The notes under the pieces are model-generated. The model ran no database searches. It saw only the letters and a list, made by a program, of their open reading frames with translations, and was not told the origin of the DNA. Positions 5,607 through 10,146 of a stretch of 10,146 bases of DNA are shown piece after piece; position 1 is the stretch's first letter; every line of letters begins with the position of its first letter. The translations under genes were made by a program, and so were the position numbers. This stretch comes from Clostridia bacterium. GTDB lineage: Bacteria; Bacillota; Clostridia; Oscillospirales; QAMX01. Where the stretch lies: assembly GCA_017547975.1 (NCBI GenBank), contig JAFYNU010000055.1, positions 1 to 10,146 on the forward strand, given 5' to 3'.

Positions 5607-7928
5607 TTACAGTTCGCAGGGGTATTCGCCCATGATATCCAGCCAACGCAGAGCCGGGAAGACCCAGACTTCCTTGTCGTTGTAGCAGGCGGCGTGGGGG
5701 TAGTAGGGAATATCCTCGTCGAACTGGGTTTCTACGCCCACCGAGAAGGAACCCACGATGTCCCCCGACATGGCGGAATACTGGGGAGTGAAGTTGTAGC
5801 CTTCGCCCCAGATCAGCGACTGGTTGAAGGGGTTGCGGCCCACGTGCCATTCCAGGGTGTGGGTGGCAATTTCCAGAAGCCGCTTGTCCTTGAGCACCTT
5901 GGCGCAGGCCAGGATGGCCCGGGCCTGGGTCAGGGTGACGCCGGCGTTACCCCGGAAGGAGTACCAAACCGGGAAGAAACGCAGGTAGTGATCCTTGGAA
6001 AGCTGGATGCCGTTCTGAATCTGAACCTTGGCGTGCTCGTAGGGGCAACCCATTTCCCAAACGGGGGCGTTGGGGTCCAGCGCACTCAGGTCGTAGATGG
6101 AGGCGGGGAGCATTTCGTAGGGGGCGGAATACTTGACGATGGTCTTGATGTATTCGCCGTAAAGCTGCATGCACTTGCGGTATTCGGCCTTGGGCTTGAG
6201 CTTGTAGATCATGGACAGGGCCACCATGGGTGCGTGTTCGGAGGAACCGTGGATCGAATGGACCATATCCTTGTGATTCTTGCCGGTGTAGAAGAAGCCG
6301 CGGATGGGGGTGTCCCAATCGGGGTATTCGGTTTCCTGGCAGAGGGGGATCATATCGGCAAACTTTTCGGCGTTGGCCAGATATTCTTCCTTGCCGGTGG
6401 TGTAGTAGAGTTCGATGGAGGAGATACAGGCCTGGGCAGCCATACCCAGCTCGCCGAAACGGCTCATGCGATCGCCGGCCTTTTCCATGTCTTCCATGGC
6501 CCAGGCGTAATCTTCCTCGGCGGCATTCAGGTTGGCGTAGGCGAAGGCGGGGTCAAAGTCCTTGAAAACTCTGGCGGCCAATGCTTCGGGGGCAACGCAC
6601 ATCATGTTGCTGCCGGGATTGCGGCCGGCGGTGTGGATGATATCGTCATAGTCCCCCAGAAGACCCTGGGTCCAGAAGTCGATGCACAGTCAGTTGGCCC
6701 GGTAGCCGTCGGAGAAGCGGGTTTTCAGCACCCACTCGCCGCCCCAGCGGGCTTCCTCCAGACAGGTCTCGTAGAGGGCGGGATCCTCCTCCTTCAGACG
6801 CTGGGCCAGATTCAGCATGGCGTAGGTGGCGTTGGTGGTGTTGCCAAGACCCTGGCTCAGGTCGCCGGCATCATGCCAGCCGCCGTTGATGACCTTGGTC
6901 ACGTCCCCGTGGCGGCACTGGAAGTCGGTGTGGCAGGTGTCGTGGATGCCCGGTACCGGGAAGCCGCAACGCTCGCCAAAGAAGAAATTCAGGGTTTTTT
7001 CCACCGAGGATTTCCAAACGGTGGGGGAGATGGAGAAGGGACGGGTGATGGTGGCGCCCGCCTTGATGAAGAAGCGGCCCTCTTCGGTGAGGCTGGTGAA
7101 GTCAAAGACCTGGTACTTGCCGGTGTGGCGGGTGACCGTTTTGATCTTGCCTTCATAAACCACCAGACCGTCATCCGACTTGATGACCTGGAATTCGGTG
7201 GCCTTAATGCCCTTACCGATGGCGGTCTTCACGGCATTGGGTTGGTAGCCCACGTGGGAGAATGCGATCTCGCCGTTCTTGGGGCCCCATCCGTGGGAGT
7301 AGTCGGTGTCCACTTTTTCGATACGCAGATCCTTGAAATCAAACTGGACTTCCCGGGTGGCACCGGGCTCGGCGCCCTGCATACGATACTGGATGGAGAT
7401 ACCTTTGACCTTATCCCGGGGCAGATCGGGAATTTCCCAATCCACCGTGTTCCACTGGTCGTTTTTCAGGTTGGAAACGAAGTGGAGGCCTTCCCGGGTC
7501 ATGTCGCTGGGCATGGTGATTTCGCCCTCGTTGTAGAGGTAGATGCAAAGGGTGATGACCCGGAAACCGGGCAGGTGGGGATATACGTCGAAGACGATGC
7601 GGTTGTAATCCCGCCAGTCTTCGTGACCGCAATCCCGGAACAGGGTGGCAAGACCCCATCCACGGCCGTAGTCGGCGTTCTTTTCGGTGGTGTCCACCGG
7701 GCAGGTGAGCCGGGCGACCTTGCGTCCATCCCGTTCGGCGTGGGTCAGGGTACCGGCGTTGATGCCGCGGCTATCCATTTTGGCGCCGTTGATCAATTCC
7801 TGGTGGCTGTCCACTCTCCAATGGGAAAGGTCGCTCATGTCATCCAGAAGACGGGATGCTTCCACCTTTTTCTTTGCGTGGGCATAGTAGCTGGTGGAGC
7901 GGGGATCCACTTTCATGGGGATACGCAT
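5607..7928 (-). pseudogene. GH9-type glycoside hydrolase interrupted by one in-frame TGA
   Basis: One continuous frame of 773 codons carries a single TGA at codon 413 (6692-6690). It would yield a 412-residue N-terminal part (7928-6690) and an unattached remainder (6689-5607). The N-terminal part has a beta-sandwich, possibly carbohydrate-binding, region (about 25-208), an Ig-like cellulase N-terminal domain (about 219-300, starting IAFSHVGYQP) and the start of the GH9 (alpha/alpha)6 barrel with the catalytic motif GGWHDAGD (349-356; D353 and D356). The rest of the barrel lies beyond the TGA, with HVGRNPF (695-701) and NDKEVWV holding the likely acid E753. The family cleaves beta-glucans, or related glycans. 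There is no signal peptide, so it would act in the cytoplasm on imported oligosaccharides. ATG 7926-7928 has AAGAAGG upstream; an ATG at residue 5 is an alternative. It lies 42 nt after the aminopeptidase gene. Both halves look conserved, so the stop is recent, an error, or read through. Confidence 0.85.
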
Positions 7929-7970
7929 TGAGGAATCCTTCTTTCTATTTTATTTTTTTGAAAGCAAGAA

Positions 7971-9365
7971 TTAGAGAGCAAGGATGGCCTTGCAGCCAAG
8001 GTAGGTATGATAGCAGTCAAACTTGGAGGTGACTTCGAAGGGGGCGTGCATGGAAAGAACCGGGGTGCCGGCGTCGATGGTTTCGATGCCCCGTTCGGCC
8101 ATGTACTTGGCAACCGTTCCGCCGCCGCCCACGTCGATCTTGCCCAGCTCGCAAAGCTGCCAGGTGACGTCGTTTTCGGCAAATGCCTTGCGGAGCTTGG
8201 CCAGGGTTTCAGCAGAAGCATCGCTGGCGCCCGACTTGCCGCCGCCGCCGGTGTATTTGCAGATGGAGATACCGCCGTTGATGTAGGCGGTGTTGCGGCG
8301 TTCGTAAACCTCGGCGAAGGAAGGATCGAAAGCGGCGGAAACGTCGCAGGAGAGGCACAGGGAGTTATCCAGGCAGGCGTGGAAGACACCCATGTCGTTG
8401 CCGCACAGAGAAGCCAGCAGATGATCAAACTTGGCGCTCTTCATGCCGGAAACACCTTCAGAACCGATTTCTTCCTTGTCGGCAAGAACCACCACCGAGG
8501 TGTGCTTGGGAGCAGCGGACTGGCCCAGCAGGGCAGCCAGGGAGGCGTAGGCGCAGACTCTGTCGTCCTGGCCGTAGGCACCGATCAGGCTGGCATCCAA
8601 ACCAACGTTCTTGGCGTTGACGGCGGGAACAAAGGAAAGCTCAGCACTGGCAAAATCTTCTTCGGTGATGCCGTAGCGGCTGTTAAGCAGGGCCATAACC
8701 GAAAGCTTGACACGGTCTTCGCCTTCACCGGCATAGGGAATGGTGCCGGCGATGGGGGTGAGGATTTCACCGGCGTGGGCGGTGTTCAGGGGCTTGGAGC
8801 CCTGTTCACGGCCCAGGTGGGGCAGAAGGTCGGTAATGCAGAATACGGGATCACCTTCGGCTTCGCCGATGGCGACTTCCACGGTTTCGCCGTCCTTGCG
8901 GCAAACCACACCGTGCAGGGCAAGGGGGATGGTCATCCACTGATACTTGCGGATACCGCCGTAGTAGTGGGTCTTGAAGTAGGCGGCGTTGCTTTCTTCG
9001 TAAAGGGGATTGGGTTTCAGGTCAAGGCGGGGGGAGTCAATGTGGCTGGCAATGATGTTGCAGCCTTCCGACATGGGCAGTTCACCCATATGTACCAAGA
9101 CGACCATTTTACCGCCGAAGCTAACGGCATACTTGCTGCCGGGCAGCAGGGGAGAACCTTCCTTGAATTCTACGTAGCCGTGGTCGGCGGCCATGGCCAT
9201 AGCCCGGGCGGCGGCTTCTCTTTCGGTTTTGCCTTCGTCCAGATAACGCATGTATTCTTTGGCGTAAGCATCGATCTGAATGCTTTCCTCGGCGGTGAGC
9301 TTTTCGAATTTGCGTTCCTTCTTTTTGAGCAGGTTTTCCTTGATTTCTTTGATCTTTTCGTCCAT
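7971..9365 (-). CDS. M18 family aminopeptidase (aspartyl aminopeptidase type)
   Basis: A cytoplasmic zinc metallo-aminopeptidase of 464 residues that removes N-terminal, often acidic, residues from peptides; the family forms dodecameric tetrahedra. Metal and catalytic motifs are in order: ASHIDSPRLD with H108 and D110, GAYGQDDRV with D267, DKEEIGSEG with E298/E299, SCDVSAAFDP with D341, and SMHAPFE with H440. The length and motif order fit clostridial M18 enzymes. The ATG at 9363-9365 (MDEKIKEIKENLL) is chosen because AAAGGA lies 8-9 nt upstream. An in-frame ATG at 9410 would add 15 residues, lack a clear ribosome binding site and overlap the end of coaE. The gene follows coaE by 28 nt and precedes GH9 by 42 nt, so the three are likely in one transcript. 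It probably recycles peptides; no link to GH9 substrate use is evident. Confidence 0.93.
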   Translation of the reverse strand: MDEKIKEIKENLLKKKERKFEKLTAEESIQIDAYAKEYMRYLDEGKTEREAAARAMAMAADHGYVEFKEGSPLLPGSKYAVSFGGKMVVLVHMGELPMSEGCNIIASHIDSPRLDLKPNPLYEESNAAYFKTHYYGGIRKYQWMTIPLALHGVVCRKDGETVEVAIGEAEGDPVFCITDLLPHLGREQGSKPLNTAHAGEILTPIAGTIPYAGEGEDRVKLSVMALLNSRYGITEEDFASAELSFVPAVNAKNVGLDASLIGAYGQDDRVCAYASLAALLGQSAAPKHTSVVVLADKEEIGSEGVSGMKSAKFDHLLASLCGNDMGVFHACLDNSLCLSCDVSAAFDPSFAEVYERRNTAYINGGISICKYTGGGGKSGASDASAETLAKLRKAFAENDVTWQLCELGKIDVGGGGTVAKYMAERGIETIDAGTPVLSMHAPFEVTSKFDCYHTYLGCKAILAL

Positions 9366-9393
9366 GGTGGAGTCCTTTCTGATCTCTTTATTT

Positions 9394-9990
9394 TTATAAA
9401 TTTGATCCAACGTTGATCAGGCGGGCGTAAAGCGCCTGGGCTTCCGAAACGAATTCCGAAAGCGTACCATTATTATATAGGAAAGTGTGGCATCTTGCAA
9501 GATAATATTCGTCGGTTTTTTGGGCGTCGATGCGCATGGCGGCGGCTTCGGGGGTGATGCCGTCCCGGGCTACGATTCGCCCGATGCGTACCTCCCGGGG
9601 AGCCAACACCGCAATGGTGGTGTGGCAAAGGGAGTCTAACCCGCTTTCCAAAAGAAGAGGGGCGTCAATCACCGAAAACCGGGCTTGGCTTTCGGCAATC
9701 AGGCGCTCGATTTCGCGGATGACGAAGGGATGGGTGATGGAATTGAGCTTTTCAAGCAGGGCAGGGGAGGAGAAGACGATTTTGCCAAGCTTCTTCCGAT
9801 CAATCTGCCCATCGGTGAGGATATCGGTTGAGTAGGCATCGGTCAGCGCGGTGCGGAGCGCGGAGCTATTGGAAAGTAAACGGTGATAAATGGCATCGGC
9901 ATCCAGAATGAGGGCGCCGTGCTCGGCGAAGACCCGGGTCAGGGCGGATTTGCCGGAACCCGAAGGGCCGGTCACACCAAGGATGATCAT
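9394..9990 (-). CDS. coaE: dephospho-CoA kinase
   Basis: Phosphorylates the 3'-hydroxyl of the ribose of dephospho-CoA with ATP, the last step of coenzyme A synthesis, in the cytoplasm. At 198 residues it is of normal length. It starts with a P-loop GPSGSGKS (8-15, Walker A), followed by the family's LDADAIYHRLL (29-39), then ITHPFVIREIE (84-94), VIDAPLLLESGL (107-118) and a late arginine segment MRIDAQ. The ATG at 9988-9990 has AAAGGAGA 7-8 nt upstream. The gene starts 17 nt after the stop of the preceding gene and is followed after 28 nt by the M18 peptidase, pointing to an operon. The TAA stop is at 9396-9394. Confidence 0.96.
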   Translation of the reverse strand: MIILGVTGPSGSGKSALTRVFAEHGALILDADAIYHRLLSNSSALRTALTDAYSTDILTDGQIDRKKLGKIVFSSPALLEKLNSITHPFVIREIERLIAESQARFSVIDAPLLLESGLDSLCHTTIAVLAPREVRIGRIVARDGITPEAAAMRIDAQKTDEYYLARCHTFLYNNGTLSEFVSEAQALYARLINVGSNL

Positions 9991-10007
9991 GGAATCTCTC
10001 CTTTCGT

Positions 10008-10146
10008 TTACAGCGTGACAAGGTCGCCGCCACAGGCCCGGAATACCCGGTTGTACACGGCGGCTCCCCGTCCTGCTTTGGAGGGGGAAAGCTGAATGTA
10101 AAGCCGCTCTGCGCCCAAACGGTCGGCTTCCCGCAGGCTGGTGAAA
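10008..10146 (-). CDS. C-terminal end of an unidentified protein (partial)
   Basis: Reading leftwards from the window edge, 46 complete codons are open and end at TAA (10010-10008). The tail includes ADRLGAERLYIQLSPSK and ends VYNRVFRACGGDLVTL. It stops 17 nt before the coaE start, directly ahead of the coaE ribosome binding site, so the two are probably co-transcribed. The tail is too short to identify. In other Firmicutes coaE often follows DNA repair or replication genes such as polA and mutM, but this sequence does not look like their C-termini to me. An acetyltransferase-like tail is a weak possibility. Confidence 0.6.
   Translation of the reverse strand, partial: FTSLREADRLGAERLYIQLSPSKAGRGAAVYNRVFRACGGDLVTL

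Noticed and set aside
5574..7931. 785-codon open frame on the plus strand opposite GH9
   Set aside because: It mirrors the GH9 gene, is Gly/Val-rich without recognisable motifs, and begins inside a terminator hairpin. It is an antisense artefact of high GC at third positions.
9366..9410. Longer N-terminus for the M18 peptidase starting at 9410
   Set aside because: It would overlap the end of coaE and has no clear ribosome binding site, while the ATG at 9365 has AAAGGA at good spacing.
8007..9416. 469-codon open frame on the plus strand opposite the M18 peptidase
   Set aside because: The minus-strand peptidase has all its metal-site motifs; this frame has none and no ribosome binding site.
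1..10146. Mobile elements, CRISPR arrays, tRNA or rRNA genes
   Set aside because: I saw no transposase or integrase, no spaced direct repeats, no terminal inverted repeats and no tRNA-like TTCGANTC arms in intergenic space.

Overview
The window looks like chromosomal DNA from a moderately GC-rich Clostridia-type Firmicute, plausibly an uncultured gut member of the Oscillospiraceae/Ruminococcaceae. The pointers are an L10-type ribosomal-protein leader with a terminator, AGGAGG-like ribosome binding sites before nearly every gene, a Gram-positive style lipoprotein, a clostridial NCS2 permease and M18 aminopeptidase, and strong extended -10 promoters. The lineage is inference from gene content, not from a phylogenetic marker search.

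Plus strand, 1-4942: the end of a possible upstream gene (1-42) overlaps galactonate dehydratase dgoD (39-1187), which keeps the known catalytic residues. A promoter and structured leader (1229-1404) follow, then an NCS2 uracil/xanthine-type permease (1439-2806) with its own terminator. A monocistronic NAD-type short-chain dehydrogenase (2912-3655) has its own promoter. Next comes the rplJ-rplL ribosomal stalk operon (3923-4890) with promoter, L10 leader and attenuator, closed by a strong terminator.

Minus strand, 10146-4941, in order of transcription: the C-terminal end of an unidentified protein (10146-10008), dephospho-CoA kinase coaE (9990-9394), an M18 aminopeptidase (9365-7971) and a leaderless GH9-type glycoside hydrolase (7928-5607). 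These four are closely spaced and probably co-transcribed. The GH9 gene is interrupted by one in-frame TGA at 6692-6690, with the reading frame intact on both sides. A near-perfect terminator hairpin follows, and then a small lipoprotein gene (5525-4941) with no promoter of its own that I can see.

Two items deserve attention. First, the leader of the NCS2 permease can fold either into a compact two-stem element (1282-1345) or into an intrinsic terminator (1321-1365). The two share bases and exclude each other, and I cannot match the element to a purine riboswitch, a PyrR site or any other class I know. It is a candidate for an undescribed ligand-sensing leader. Second, the in-frame TGA in GH9 may be a nonsense mutation, a sequence error or recoding; a GGUCU-loop hairpin lies just downstream of it.

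DgoD (sugar-acid use), GH9 (glycan breakdown) and the dehydrogenase fit a carbohydrate-fermenting, plant-polysaccharide-exposed lifestyle. The rest is housekeeping.
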